DNA from: Candidatus Thiodiazotropha taylori
GTDB taxonomy: Bacteria; Pseudomonadota; Gammaproteobacteria; Chromatiales; Chromatiaceae
Direction of reading: 5' to 3'
NCBI GenBank assembly: GCA_019100305.1
Contig: JAHRHW010000034.1
Span: 1 to 18,765, forward strand
DNA: 18,765 nucleotides
The stretch's first letter is position 1; the number at the start of each line of letters is the position of its first letter. Under the pieces are notes generated by a model, which saw only the letters and a list, made by a program, of their open reading frames with translations, did not search any database and was not told the origin of the DNA. Both the position numbers and the translations under genes were made by a program. Positions 1-8,631 of this stretch are shown one piece after another.

Positions 1-1332
1 CAGTTCCCAGCCCCCTGTTGTCTGTCCTCCCCTGAAATAGCGATAGATACTGCTGCCAGCATCTTGTTGAAAATGTTGAAACAGGTCCGAATGGCCATCA
101 GCATCCATGTCCATCAGCATGGTGTTGGACTGCTGTAACTTAATGGTGCTGAATCCACCAGGCACATCATAAGAATGACTCCAAGTCTTACCATCGTCAT
201 TTAAATATACCCGCTGTACATCTCCGGTGTGCAACAAGTCCGGGAGGGCATCGCCATTCATGTCAACCAAATCGACATCTGGCGAGAAAAGCCCTACACC
301 TGGATTGATCCCCTGGTCCATCGGCATGATCATGGAATTCAAAGCGAATTCGCTGTATTCAAATCTCAGAATGGAAGGCAGCGGCCCCTTCGAGAGATCC
401 CGCCCGTAGATCTCGACAGCACCCAATCGCGATAAGACACTTTTCGGATCGTAAATCAGCTTGTAGACTCTTACTGGCTGACCCGATACCCATGTTCGGA
501 TTTCTCCGACTCGCTGAGTCAACTGGATCGGATAGCGCGAGCGGTAGCTGAAAAGACTGTCGTAGGAAGAGCGCTGCTGGTAATGCAGGGTAACCTTAGC
601 CTGGTGAGTTTTGATTTCGTTTTCGTTGTAGGTTATCGATGTCAGGTAGGCGCTACCATCTGCAGGAGCCTGACCGTTTCCAAAGCCAGTTGACTCGTTA
701 TAATGGTAGAGAATTTCATTGCCATTTACGTCGACTCGCCGACTTGGATACCAGCGGAAGATATGGTTGCCGTCACTTACTACCCCTGTAGAGGAAGCAT
801 TGTAATAGGTCGTGCTTCCGTCACGATGCTGTACCAGCCAGTTATCGCCCTGTCGCAGAAAACGCTGAAAAATGCCCTCGTTCTCAACCCGATATATGTC
901 GGGAGAAACCTCGATCAGTTCCTCGCCACCGGCAACGAAAATATCCAATTTATCGTCATAAACCGGCAGGCCATTGTCCGTGCGACGCTGTATCGATGGC
1001 AGGGAAATGGTCCAACCGATACCAAGCATGCTGTTCCCGTTACCACCGTTGTAATTCAGGGTGATATTTGGTTGAAAACCGGCTCTCCCTAGAGGGACGG
1101 CCAATGGCACACTGTAAGATGCTGTGCCGGAATTGATCTGCGCTTCAAACGACTCTCCCAGTCCGTCGATGGAACCCGGGCCTGTGGGCAGCTTCAATAC
1201 CTGTGGCTTGACGCCGGATTTGTCGACCCCACCCCCGGCTAATACTGGCAGCGACAGGAGCAGCGCGAAACAGACATCCAAAACCCTAAATCCTAATGAC
1301 ATACTGTTGCAGTACTGCGAGAAAATGCTCAT
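1..1332 (-). CDS. SpvB/TcB-like toxin component, N-terminal part (cut by the left window edge)
   Basis: The frame stays open from an ATG at 1332 to base 1, giving 444 residues with no stop, so the gene continues outside the window. Residues 11-33 form a signal peptide (hydrophobic stretch around CFALLLSLPVLA). Residues 50-126 match the SpvB/TcaC N-terminal pattern: TGPGSIDGLGESF, then SGTASYSVPL, then GIGWTISLPSIQRRTDNGLP. Residues 352-368 and 405-417 are FG-GAP/VCBS-type repeats (DMNGDALPDL, DMDADGHSDL). In Tc toxins TcB proteins of this type close the cocoon that holds the toxic TccC C-terminus. An in-frame TGA lies just upstream of ATG 1332, and a second ATG at 1302 is also possible; neither has a strong ribosome site. 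The gene follows the TcA-like gene by 83 bases on the same strand, which suggests one operon. Secretion by Sec is unusual for a TcB protein. Whether an RHS core and a toxin tip follow cannot be seen. Confidence 0.87.
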   Translation of the reverse strand, partial: MSIFSQYCNSMSLGFRVLDVCFALLLSLPVLAGGGVDKSGVKPQVLKLPTGPGSIDGLGESFEAQINSGTASYSVPLAVPLGRAGFQPNITLNYNGGNGNSMLGIGWTISLPSIQRRTDNGLPVYDDKLDIFVAGGEELIEVSPDIYRVENEGIFQRFLRQGDNWLVQHRDGSTTYYNASSTGVVSDGNHIFRWYPSRRVDVNGNEILYHYNESTGFGNGQAPADGSAYLTSITYNENEIKTHQAKVTLHYQQRSSYDSLFSYRSRYPIQLTQRVGEIRTWVSGQPVRVYKLIYDPKSVLSRLGAVEIYGRDLSKGPLPSILRFEYSEFALNSMIMPMDQGINPGVGLFSPDVDLVDMNGDALPDLLHTGDVQRVYLNDDGKTWSHSYDVPGGFSTIKLQQSNTMLMDMDADGHSDLFQHFQQDAGSSIYRYFRGGQTTGGWEL

Positions 1333-1415
1333 TCCCGTTCATCCGTTGGGTGTTGTTCAAAACTTCAGCCCTAGCCTCCCTGTCCTCCCCCGGTGGCAGG
1401 GCGCAGTAGGAAATA

Positions 1416-4400
1416 TTACAGGCAGGTCTGGGTGGAGTTACTTTGTCGTTGATACGCTTCCGAATTGATGTAGATAAAAATGTCCTGGATGTTGCTCAGT
1501 ACAATCTTGTTAGCTTTTGAAGCAGGTATCACCAGGCGCCAACTCGAAGCCGCAACTGGTCTTTCCTTCAGGCTGTTGACCAGATAGGCGGCTTCGTTGA
1601 GCTCGAAAGATGAACTGTCCGGGATGGACAGTGGGATAGTACGGTAGTCGATTGGCTCCAGACGCCCGTTTCCCTTATCCCGCCACTGGCGCATCTGGTA
1701 AGCACGAAAATCACTACAGCTATCGCTATCCTGCTTCAAATAACCCACACCGCCGTACTGTAGCGAACCGGTCACATTCAATACTCCACTGACAAACGCT
1801 AAACCTCTGGGTTGGAGTGACACCCCGACTTGCGTGATTTTGTGGTTCCATAACGGACTCGTTGAGTACGATCGCAACGCATAGTGAGTCCAACTATTGT
1901 GGTTGATATCAACTGGCAGATTGTGGTTTTCCAGGTGGCCCATGGTGTCGAACTCAATCACCAGGTTGCCATCGGCATCCCGCCTTGCAGGGTCTGCCAA
2001 CCACGCTGAGAACTCTTTCCAAACCCTTTGATTTTCTTCCAGCGTATTTTCTTCACGTACGATCCGCAAAAAATCCTCACGCAGGGAATAGCGGGCAGTG
2101 TTACTGGAGTTGGTACGGTTAATGGTGACTGGGCTTTTGCTGTAACGCAACGGCCCGGAATCATGGAAGGCCAACAGGGTTTGTAGATAGTCTGTCACGG
2201 TCAGGCTATCTTCCAATGCTGCCACACCGCTACCCTCGTTGACTGCACCGATAACCTGTAGCCGCCTTATGTCGTTGATGGAGATATCGGGTAGGCCAGC
2301 TACCCGTAGCTTCGTATCGTCGGCCAAGGCCCATTCGTAATAAACCGTGCGGGTCAGTAGGTACAGCCACCTTTTGAGAAATTCAACCTGGTCTTCGGCA
2401 TCCTTCATAACAGAAAACTGGATCAGACGGAAAGAAGGATCGGCAAACGACATTTCACCCAGGTTGGTGATGGCTCTGCCACGCCGGGCCAACAGCTCGT
2501 CGCGCTCCACCATCAGCTGGTTCATCCGGCCCAATGCCACCTGCAGATCTAGTTCCGCCATTTCGGCAGATAACGCCTTGAGCACCAGCTGGTTGGCGAG
2601 CTGTTCAATGGTCTTGACTTGCTGCAACTCGAAGATCTTGGTGTCGGATTTTATCAGCTTGATGCGCTCTTCGGCGGCATAACGTGTTTTATCTGCCTGT
2701 AGCTCACCCTTTCTCTCTTCATACCTGGCCTGTTCCATGCCATTTGCCAGCGCAATGGCAGCGCCCACCGTGGCTGCGTGAGTGCCGCCTGTGATAGCGC
2801 TAAAACCATTCGTCCCGGCAGCCATGGTTTGGGCTGCTTGCGTAACAGCTCTCAACCTTGCCTGCTTTGCATTGATCTTGCCAATTTCAAGGTCAAGATT
2901 TTGTTGCAGCACACTGTATTCATTCATCACCTGTACTTTTTCGGCATGCAGATGTAGCGCATCGGCCAGGAAACGTTTTTCCAGTTCAATATCAGCCAAT
3001 AAGCGATCCATATCTGCATTGGCCTGCTCCAGTGCCGATTGCGCGCGCTGGAACAACAACACATGCTGACCGAATTCAGAGGCGATATTCTTCCCCGAAG
3101 CCCGCATATCCACGTCGATGGGATCGCTGGAATCCATGCTGGGATCTAAGGTGGTTTCGTCGATACGCCCACAGATCTGCAATAGCCGGCTTTCTGCCTG
3201 TTCGTTAATTGTAAATAGCTCGTTGCGAATCCTGTCCTTGGTGTCCTGCAACTGGCCGTAGCTCCGAATTGATGATGTTTCGGCGTCTCGCGCGGTGCCG
3301 AAAAAGCCGGTTGCACTTCCCGGCGTGAACGATCCGGGTCCCACAATCAAGTTACGTAGCGCACTAATCGTGCCGCTCGAATCATCGTTGAAAAACGGAA
3401 CATAATCGTCTGGATAACCAAAGGCATTGGCACCTGACCTTATAAACTCCCGCAATGCACCGAGTTCATTCAGCTCGGAACTGACTGAGGCGATAGCATT
3501 CTGAAGCCTGTCATTGTTTGCTATTTCGGCCTGGCTCGACGCCTTTTCGAGCATGCTCTGAGTCAGTTCGAACCACTGGTTGATGCGATAGATCGCGTCT
3601 TCGAGTGCCTTAATGGCCTGTTGTGGCGAAGCGATATCGTACATACGGCGAACTTTTTCACCCAAAGCATCGCCATATGCCGCAGCTATTCGGTAAAGCA
3701 GCGCAATATCCTTGAAACCAGAGACCAGCTGCCCCCCGGACCCGGCGACATAGACGTTGACCTCGGTAATCCGCGAAGCGTCCGCGCGAATGGTGAACGG
3801 CACGGACACGACCCGGATACCGCTACCAGTTGCTGGGGTTACGATGGAAAACTTCAACAACATCTGGTTGGCGAACAACTGTTTTCCATCATAGATACTG
3901 CTGGGACCATAGAATACTTCCGTCCCCGGTATAAGACTTAGATGGGAGTTTCTGAAACTGAAGTCACTGAAGGCCGACGGTGGTATCAGGGTTTCATTGT
4001 CAAACTCGATCAACAGCTCTAGGTCCTTTACTGAATGTCCGGTTGCGACATCCATTTCGAAACGGAGCACAAAGGAAGTTCCAGGCCCGGATGAAGGCAT
4101 GCCCTCGTATTTAGGCAAGGTAAATACCACCGGCGCTTGGATGGCAACGATCTGCTTGCTCTGACTTTCCTCAAATGCCAAGCTCGGGGAGCCCTGCACA
4201 GGAGAGACCACTTGCCCATGCGGATCGTAAAGTTCGGTCGTTACACCGATTTCTGTTTCCTGACCACGTAGAGCTGCATATGAAACAAGATCGGAGCTAC
4301 CCTGTCGGGGAAAGCGTTTGCTGAATAGCAAATCTTCGGCATTGATCTGCAGAAACGACCTAGGAAGATCGTCAACGCCTATGTAAGTGGGATTGAAGAG

Positions 4401-5078
4401 CTTCATAAACTCCCTGAAGCCCGTTTCATAGGCTTGCAGGGCATTATCGATATCCTGAATTTCTAGCTCGGTGGTAGACTTGCTTTCGTTCGATTTGCGT
4501 TCGAATTTGTGCCGGTAAGCACGTGCCAGAAAGTCGTTTCCGATCAACATAAAGCCTTCGGCACGCGCGTAGTAGGTCTCCATTAATCCATCCAAGGCCT
4601 GATCCCAGTACGGGTTGACCTTCAGGGCCTGGCGAAAATACTCTTCTGCATTCAGCAGCTTACCAATATCGTTCGTGAACTCCCTGATAGCATCCGTGTA
4701 ATAGGCTTTGAGTGCGTCTGCACCGCTGCCGGCATAAAGCACCCTGCGGAAATCCAATGCGGAATTAGCCTGTGGGCGATGGTAAGTCCCATTACCTTTA
4801 AGGAGATCCAATCCCAGTTCTGTCAACCGCAGTGACGCATGCGGAAAATACGCCAGGGGAGCAGCAGTACCGCCCAGTTGACCATCCTTAAGATAGAGAT
4901 TGGTATTCAATTGAGCATTTAACGGCTGCGTCACGAAATAAGTATCGGCACAAGCCGCCTCCCCGATGGAAGCTCCTCCCGTAGTACAGGACACCAACTG
5001 GTTTGCTGCAACAGTACTCGCTGTAAAAGTCACTGCCAGAAGAAAAGTGAGAAAAAGCTGTGGCCCAGTCCATTTCAT
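1416..5078 (-). CDS. Secreted TcA-like coiled-coil protein (1220 aa)
   Basis: The start is ATG 5078, preceded by a good Shine-Dalgarno (GGAGAAGG). A TTG 12 bases upstream also lies in frame but overlaps that site. Residues 1-25 are a Sec signal peptide. Residues 140-225 are helical and TPR-like; 280-450 look beta-rich. Long helices span 480-550 and 600-640, then 665-745 and 783-870, the last two separated by a Gly/Ala-rich hydrophobic stretch (748-782). The C-terminus follows TcA subunits: WLYLLTRTVYYEWALAD (904-920) sits where TcA has its LxxLYYQxYxLA segment, VGVSLQP..GSLQYGG (1084-1110) resembles VSVTLPA..ATLSYGG, and AASSWRLVIP (1176-1185) with NIQDIFIYI (1196-1204) resembles ISSWRLELP with DVILHIRY. 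This is the TcB-binding end of TcA. TcA proteins are about twice as long, so the N-terminal shell is reduced or replaced. The SpvB/TcB-like gene follows, which agrees with a Tc-like pair. Function as a toxin is inferred. Confidence 0.86.
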   Translation of the reverse strand: MKWTGPQLFLTFLLAVTFTASTVAANQLVSCTTGGASIGEAACADTYFVTQPLNAQLNTNLYLKDGQLGGTAAPLAYFPHASLRLTELGLDLLKGNGTYHRPQANSALDFRRVLYAGSGADALKAYYTDAIREFTNDIGKLLNAEEYFRQALKVNPYWDQALDGLMETYYARAEGFMLIGNDFLARAYRHKFERKSNESKSTTELEIQDIDNALQAYETGFREFMKLFNPTYIGVDDLPRSFLQINAEDLLFSKRFPRQGSSDLVSYAALRGQETEIGVTTELYDPHGQVVSPVQGSPSLAFEESQSKQIVAIQAPVVFTLPKYEGMPSSGPGTSFVLRFEMDVATGHSVKDLELLIEFDNETLIPPSAFSDFSFRNSHLSLIPGTEVFYGPSSIYDGKQLFANQMLLKFSIVTPATGSGIRVVSVPFTIRADASRITEVNVYVAGSGGQLVSGFKDIALLYRIAAAYGDALGEKVRRMYDIASPQQAIKALEDAIYRINQWFELTQSMLEKASSQAEIANNDRLQNAIASVSSELNELGALREFIRSGANAFGYPDDYVPFFNDDSSGTISALRNLIVGPGSFTPGSATGFFGTARDAETSSIRSYGQLQDTKDRIRNELFTINEQAESRLLQICGRIDETTLDPSMDSSDPIDVDMRASGKNIASEFGQHVLLFQRAQSALEQANADMDRLLADIELEKRFLADALHLHAEKVQVMNEYSVLQQNLDLEIGKINAKQARLRAVTQAAQTMAAGTNGFSAITGGTHAATVGAAIALANGMEQARYEERKGELQADKTRYAAEERIKLIKSDTKIFELQQVKTIEQLANQLVLKALSAEMAELDLQVALGRMNQLMVERDELLARRGRAITNLGEMSFADPSFRLIQFSVMKDAEDQVEFLKRWLYLLTRTVYYEWALADDTKLRVAGLPDISINDIRRLQVIGAVNEGSGVAALEDSLTVTDYLQTLLAFHDSGPLRYSKSPVTINRTNSSNTARYSLREDFLRIVREENTLEENQRVWKEFSAWLADPARRDADGNLVIEFDTMGHLENHNLPVDINHNSWTHYALRSYSTSPLWNHKITQVGVSLQPRGLAFVSGVLNVTGSLQYGGVGYLKQDSDSCSDFRAYQMRQWRDKGNGRLEPIDYRTIPLSIPDSSSFELNEAAYLVNSLKERPVAASSWRLVIPASKANKIVLSNIQDIFIYINSEAYQRQSNSTQTCL

Positions 5079-5095
5079 AGCCTTCTCCAAGAAAA

Positions 5096-6160
5096 CTAGC
5101 GGCTAACGCCCATTGGTTGAAGTATCCCAGTTATATCCCCATGGGGGGTGGTACCACCGTTATTGCTTAACAGTCCGGTCGTCTCTATGCGATAAATTCC
5201 TGTTAGTTTTCGGTCGAACTTGAGTTTGTCCAATGACACGTCGAAGTTCTCGATCATCACGATGAGTTTCCTGTCTAGCAAAGGCTCAGGCTCTGCCCAA
5301 TAAACCGGGAGGTTATCATCGAGATCCGGATCGTAGAGATACTGCTTGAGACTTGCAGCAGTAGAAAGTGCACTGGCTATCACTTTAAAATTAAAAGTCA
5401 ACACCAGCGTCTTGTTCGAGTAGGCTACGTCTTTTGCAGGAATAATGGTGCTAGTTGTATCGTTATCCCGAACGCCAACGGACCTAGACTCGTCTATGTA
5501 GGCCGCTACCACATCCCCCTCGGAAAAAGTGATGTTCATGCCAATATTTTTATTCGCAAACCCGAGAAAGCTATCCGTGTAACCCGCACCGTTTGGTAGG
5601 TGCCGAGTCAACGTGAACAAGTAGTCTGCGCTGGTTTCGGTCTCATTTTCCAACAATGTCACATTGTGGGATTTGTGCTCACCCAATAAATAATCCACTG
5701 AAGGCAGCAAAGAAATCTGAAGTGATTCATTACCTTCAAAAACCTTGTCCGAAACAACACCCAATGTGATTGTTGCCACGTTACCGTTGATTGTGATCTT
5801 TCCCTGGTTGCTATCTGTGAAGTCTGCCCTTGCTAAAGCACTCCCACTAATTGCATAGCTGACTAGAAGATTACTGACGGGACGATCAAGAGAGAGGTGG
5901 ACTTTATGCTGGCCACTTGCCTCATTCACTGCACTGGATTTAAAAGCAAATGAAACGGAAGGAAATTTTGCCGCTGTTTCCGCATCCCTCACATCCAATG
6001 TGCCATCCTGGTTCACGTCCATCAGCCTCAGTTCACGATCACTAAACTGCTGCGGAACAAGAAGTGCATCCCTGATCTGATTTTCGCTGATAGTCCAACT
6101 AGCTGTTGAATACAAACTCATAAGGATGACACTAATTAGTTCCCTCTTCTTGAATATCAT
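5096..6160 (-). CDS. Secreted Calx-beta / dockerin-like protein
   Basis: ATG 6160 (354 residues) is preferred over an in-frame ATG at 6181, because a GAGG ribosome site lies about 8 bases before it. Residues 1-22 look like a signal peptide (lysine-rich start, then ISVILMSLYSTA). Residues 45-62 (LMDVNQDGTLDVRDAE) form a dockerin/EF-hand-like calcium loop. Residues 68-172 match a Calx-beta domain, with an NEASG motif near 79-83, YAISGSA(L)ARADF, and DKVFEGNESLQISL. Such domains bind calcium and occur in adhesins and surface proteins. The C-terminal half (175-354) is not recognised; it appears beta-rich. The stop codon lies 17 bases before the start of the TcA-like gene, so the two are very likely co-transcribed. 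It may be an exported accessory or a cell-surface anchoring factor for the toxin-like proteins; that role is inference. Confidence 0.85.
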   Translation of the reverse strand: MIFKKRELISVILMSLYSTASWTISENQIRDALLVPQQFSDRELRLMDVNQDGTLDVRDAETAAKFPSVSFAFKSSAVNEASGQHKVHLSLDRPVSNLLVSYAISGSALARADFTDSNQGKITINGNVATITLGVVSDKVFEGNESLQISLLPSVDYLLGEHKSHNVTLLENETETSADYLFTLTRHLPNGAGYTDSFLGFANKNIGMNITFSEGDVVAAYIDESRSVGVRDNDTTSTIIPAKDVAYSNKTLVLTFNFKVIASALSTAASLKQYLYDPDLDDNLPVYWAEPEPLLDRKLIVMIENFDVSLDKLKFDRKLTGIYRIETTGLLSNNGGTTPHGDITGILQPMGVSR

Positions 6161-6181
6161 GTCAACAATCCTCAGAAACAT

Positions 6182-6387
6182 GCGTAGCAGTTAGGTGCTG
6201 CAAAATGAAAAGTGCCGGCTTCATACAATGCTTTCCATGGTGACCAGTACCGTTACCATAGTAGTCTCTTCTGTGGTCATTGAAACCAGTCGAGACATCA
6301 GCGACGCCCCTGTTCGAGCGTAGCCATCAAATTACTGAGACTCGTTAAACTTGCCAATCTATCGGTGTCAATGAGATACATGTTATT
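6182..6387. other. Intergenic stretch without a supported gene
   Basis: On the minus strand only short open frames of 18-27 codons are present, beginning for example at an ATG near 6379 and another near 6297. Two of them meet at a TGATG stop-start overlap. None has a good ribosome site or a recognisable product. I see no strong hairpin followed by a T-tract, so read-through from the 122-aa gene into the Calx-beta gene is possible. Confidence 0.5.
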
Positions 6388-6756
6388 TCAATCATCAACA
6401 GTTTTGGATTCGAGTTCGGCCATTACGAAAGTGGTAACATCCGGAATAGAAATTTGCTTACCGTTCTGTGTAACGTCTTTCGTACAACTGGCAATGCCAC
6501 GAGTAACAGTCACCTTGTATCGGGGGTATTGAAGGTTGTAAGGAACACCTCTACTGACTGTTGTCAGAGGAAAGCAAACGTACTCATGGGTTGTTAATTC
6601 TAGAACAGACGATCTCGATTTTGAGCTAGCTGATAACAACCGCGAGTATAGATTGCATTTGACGTAAGAAGACAACAATCCACGATTCTGGATTGTCATA
6701 GTATCGATTGGCGCCCGGCCCTGTAAGAAGGCCTCATGCCTGACCCGCATCCCCAT
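6388..6756 (-). CDS. Hypothetical 122-aa protein upstream of the Tc-like operon
   Basis: I do not recognise this protein. The ATG at 6756 has a convincing ribosome site (GGGAGAGG ending four bases before it), which is the main support for translation. There is no signal peptide or membrane segment. The C-terminal part, from KVTVTRGIASC onward, reads like an ordinary folded protein with three cysteines in the whole chain. It lies about 230 bases upstream of the Calx-beta gene on the same strand and could belong to the same transcript. It may also be a remnant of a longer gene, because the N-terminal third is rich in arginine and of low plausibility. Confidence 0.4.
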   Translation of the reverse strand: MGMRVRHEAFLQGRAPIDTMTIQNRGLLSSYVKCNLYSRLLSASSKSRSSVLELTTHEYVCFPLTTVSRGVPYNLQYPRYKVTVTRGIASCTKDVTQNGKQISIPDVTTFVMAELESKTVDD

Positions 6757-6859
6757 GGGCCTCTCCCATTTTTGTTCTGGTATTTGTTATCCCGGCATAT
6801 TGGAAAGCCAGTCTTGATTCTTCTACCACATCCTGCTTTAAAAAAAGAGTTTAGACATT

Positions 6860-6865
6860 ATTATA
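6860..6865 (-). promoter_or_regulatory. Possible -10 element (TATAAT) before the 122-aa gene
   Basis: The minus strand has a perfect TATAAT in an AT-rich tract between the tyrosine recombinase stop and the 122-aa gene. There is no convincing -35 box at 16-18 bases, so this is only a candidate. If real, it would give a leader of about 100 bases and could drive the whole toxin-like operon. Confidence 0.3.
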
Positions 6866-6887
6866 CGAAAATCAAAAAAAATATTTA

Positions 6888-7628
6888 TTAATGAAAATCC
6901 ACCCCGTCCAAAAAATGTGCCGCATCCACGGTCAAAACATTCGTATAGATCTCCGTACTGTCCACGGATCGATGCCCCAATAACTGACTCACCACCTTCA
7001 ACGGCCGGCCATGTAATAAGAGGTGTACCGCAAAGGCGTGCCGAAAGGTGTGACAGCTGATCCGAAAATCCGCCCCCCCGACCCGCTCCACTAAGCTGTT
7101 GATGTGCCGGTTGACGGTTTGCCGTGCCATCGGAAAGATCCGCTCGCCCTTCCTAAATCGCCCCGCATAGAGATAGCTCTGAATCCGATCCTGCAGCAAC
7201 AGATCCGCAATCGGCACATAGCGTTTGACCGATCGGGCCAACGCGGTCTTCTTCGGCCGCCCCGGCCGCTGTTTTAAGGTCGTCAGCACCACGCCATACC
7301 CGTACCCGTCCTCGATGAAGCTACTGGGCGTCAGGGCCAGGATCTCGGAGATCCGCGCACCGGTGGTCCACATCAGGTCCAGGATGAGGCGGTAGGTGGG
7401 GTGTTTTTCGGCATCCAATAGGCCTAATACCTCCGGTTTCAGGAGATAGACCGGCATCTGGGTCACGGTTTGCAGGATCAGGGGGCGTTTGGCGATGAGC
7501 CGGTCCCAGTCGATGTGCACGGACTGGATGGGAAAGACATCATTCACGGGATCCAAGGGGCGCAGCAACCCGCCCCGCCGAGGGGGCTGGGGGAGCGGAA
7601 ATGGGGTGTCGCCGGGAGTCTTTTGCAC
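6888..7628 (-). CDS. Tyrosine recombinase/integrase (XerC/D-like catalytic domain)
   Basis: A 246-residue member of the tyrosine recombinase family, which cuts and rejoins DNA through a 3'-phosphotyrosine. All core residues are visible: R92 in TGARISE, H193 and R196 in CHTFRHAF, H219 in LLGHRSVDSTE, and Y228 in IYTNV. A lysine near 119 in the beta-hairpin region (TTLKQRPGRPKK) may be the catalytic lysine. The start is GTG 7628, with AAGGGA just upstream. Only about 60 residues precede the catalytic domain and they are proline-rich, so the usual four-helix core-binding domain (about 90-100 residues) is missing or very short. Plasmid multimer resolvases and short integrases can look like this. 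The gene is GC-richer than the toxin operon to its left, in keeping with separate acquisition. Confidence 0.93.
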   Translation of the reverse strand: MQKTPGDTPFPLPQPPRRGGLLRPLDPVNDVFPIQSVHIDWDRLIAKRPLILQTVTQMPVYLLKPEVLGLLDAEKHPTYRLILDLMWTTGARISEILALTPSSFIEDGYGYGVVLTTLKQRPGRPKKTALARSVKRYVPIADLLLQDRIQSYLYAGRFRKGERIFPMARQTVNRHINSLVERVGGADFRISCHTFRHAFAVHLLLHGRPLKVVSQLLGHRSVDSTEIYTNVLTVDAAHFLDGVDFH

Positions 7629-7746
7629 CTTTATCCCTTAGAGTTTTGTAATATCCTAAGCCTGAGTATAAACCCTTCAGATCCCCCTGTGTAGCGTAAC
7701 CACCGCGCTCGCCAGCCCCATTTGAAAGTAACAAAAGAGCTAATTT

Positions 7747-7854
7747 GGGTGCAAAACCGATTCAAATAGCACAATAACGCACTTCACTCATCGAGCGGTC
7801 AAAACGTGCTGTTCCTACCGCAATGGGCGCAAAAAGACACTGTTTTCACTCATC
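7747..7854. repeat. Paired short direct repeats upstream of the tyrosine recombinase
   Basis: GGGTGCAAAA (7747-7756) and GGGCGCAAAA (7824-7833) are near-identical. Each is followed by an exact TTCACTCATC (7783-7792 and 7845-7854). This gives two imperfect tandem units whose inner spacing differs by 15 bases. They lie 120-230 bases upstream of the recombinase start in the gap between two minus-strand genes, where accessory recombination or regulatory sites often lie. Function is not shown by the sequence. Confidence 0.35.
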
Positions 7855-7906
7855 AATGAATCTATAAAAAGGCGCTAAACATCATTATTGCAACAGCCGA
7901 ATTGGG

Positions 7907-8470
7907 TTAGGCTTCCGCAGGATCGTTTGTCTGAAGGCTGAGGGCGCGGACCCAACGGGTGCGCCCTACCTTTCTCTCGTGCACGGCGACATAGAGGCGT
8001 TTATTGCCGTTGAGCAGGATCAGGGCGTTATGAAAAAAAGGTGTCGCTAGGTGGGCCCAAATTATCCAGCGCCGCTCACCCCACGCCTTTTCCACCAGAC
8101 CGAGACTGGGGGGCTCGTCGTAGCGAGGATATTGGCGACCGCGGTAGTGCCGGTAGATGGGGTGCCCGGCTTTGTCGTGCTGATGGAGATCTTTTATTTT
8201 GAGGGCGAGATCGCCAGTGGGGAAAGCTTCCCCATAGAGCATGATGGTGTAGGGTTCTCCAGCACGGGTTGGTGGATCGGTACAGGTGCCTGAGAGCTCC
8301 AGGCGTGTGTGGAAGACGATTGCGGGCTCCTCACCATCTACATAGCGCGGGGTACCGAGTACGTTCGAGTTGGGGTCGGCGCTGGTGCTGGCCTGGTAGG
8401 CATCGACGGGGATGGTGAGGAAGCTGTGTTCGAGTTCTTTTTTCTTTTTACCTGACTTTTTCACTGGCAT
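7907..8470 (-). CDS. Hypothetical 187-aa protein upstream of the tyrosine recombinase
   Basis: I cannot assign a family. ATG 8470 is chosen; a TTG nine bases upstream would sit almost on the GAGG ribosome site. The protein begins with a very lysine-rich stretch (KKSGKKKKE, residues 4-12) and has no signal peptide. The middle and end look like one beta-rich soluble fold, with motifs IMLYGEAFPTGDL (76-88), YRGRQYPRYDEPP (109-121), WGERRWIIWAH (130-140) and RLYVAVHERKVGRTRWVRAL (158-177). Codon use is GC-rich, like the recombinase 278 bases downstream, so the two may have arrived together. Confidence 0.7.
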   Translation of the reverse strand: MPVKKSGKKKKELEHSFLTIPVDAYQASTSADPNSNVLGTPRYVDGEEPAIVFHTRLELSGTCTDPPTRAGEPYTIMLYGEAFPTGDLALKIKDLHQHDKAGHPIYRHYRGRQYPRYDEPPSLGLVEKAWGERRWIIWAHLATPFFHNALILLNGNKRLYVAVHERKVGRTRWVRALSLQTNDPAEA

Positions 8471-8631
8471 GGTGGGCAAGCCTCATTTATCTCATGATCC
8501 AGGCGACCTTGAGGTCCGCCACTGAAGAAATCAGAACCCCTTAAACGAGATCACTCAGTCCCTGGCGGTTTTGAAATTTCGATAATTCCGCCACCCCTGA
8601 TCGATCGGGCGCCAACTTTCGACCATAGTAG

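Noticed and set aside
8563..8593. Inverted repeat TGGCGG / CCGCCA upstream of the 187-aa gene
   Set aside because: Only six bases per arm with a 19-base loop; too weak to support as an operator or terminator.
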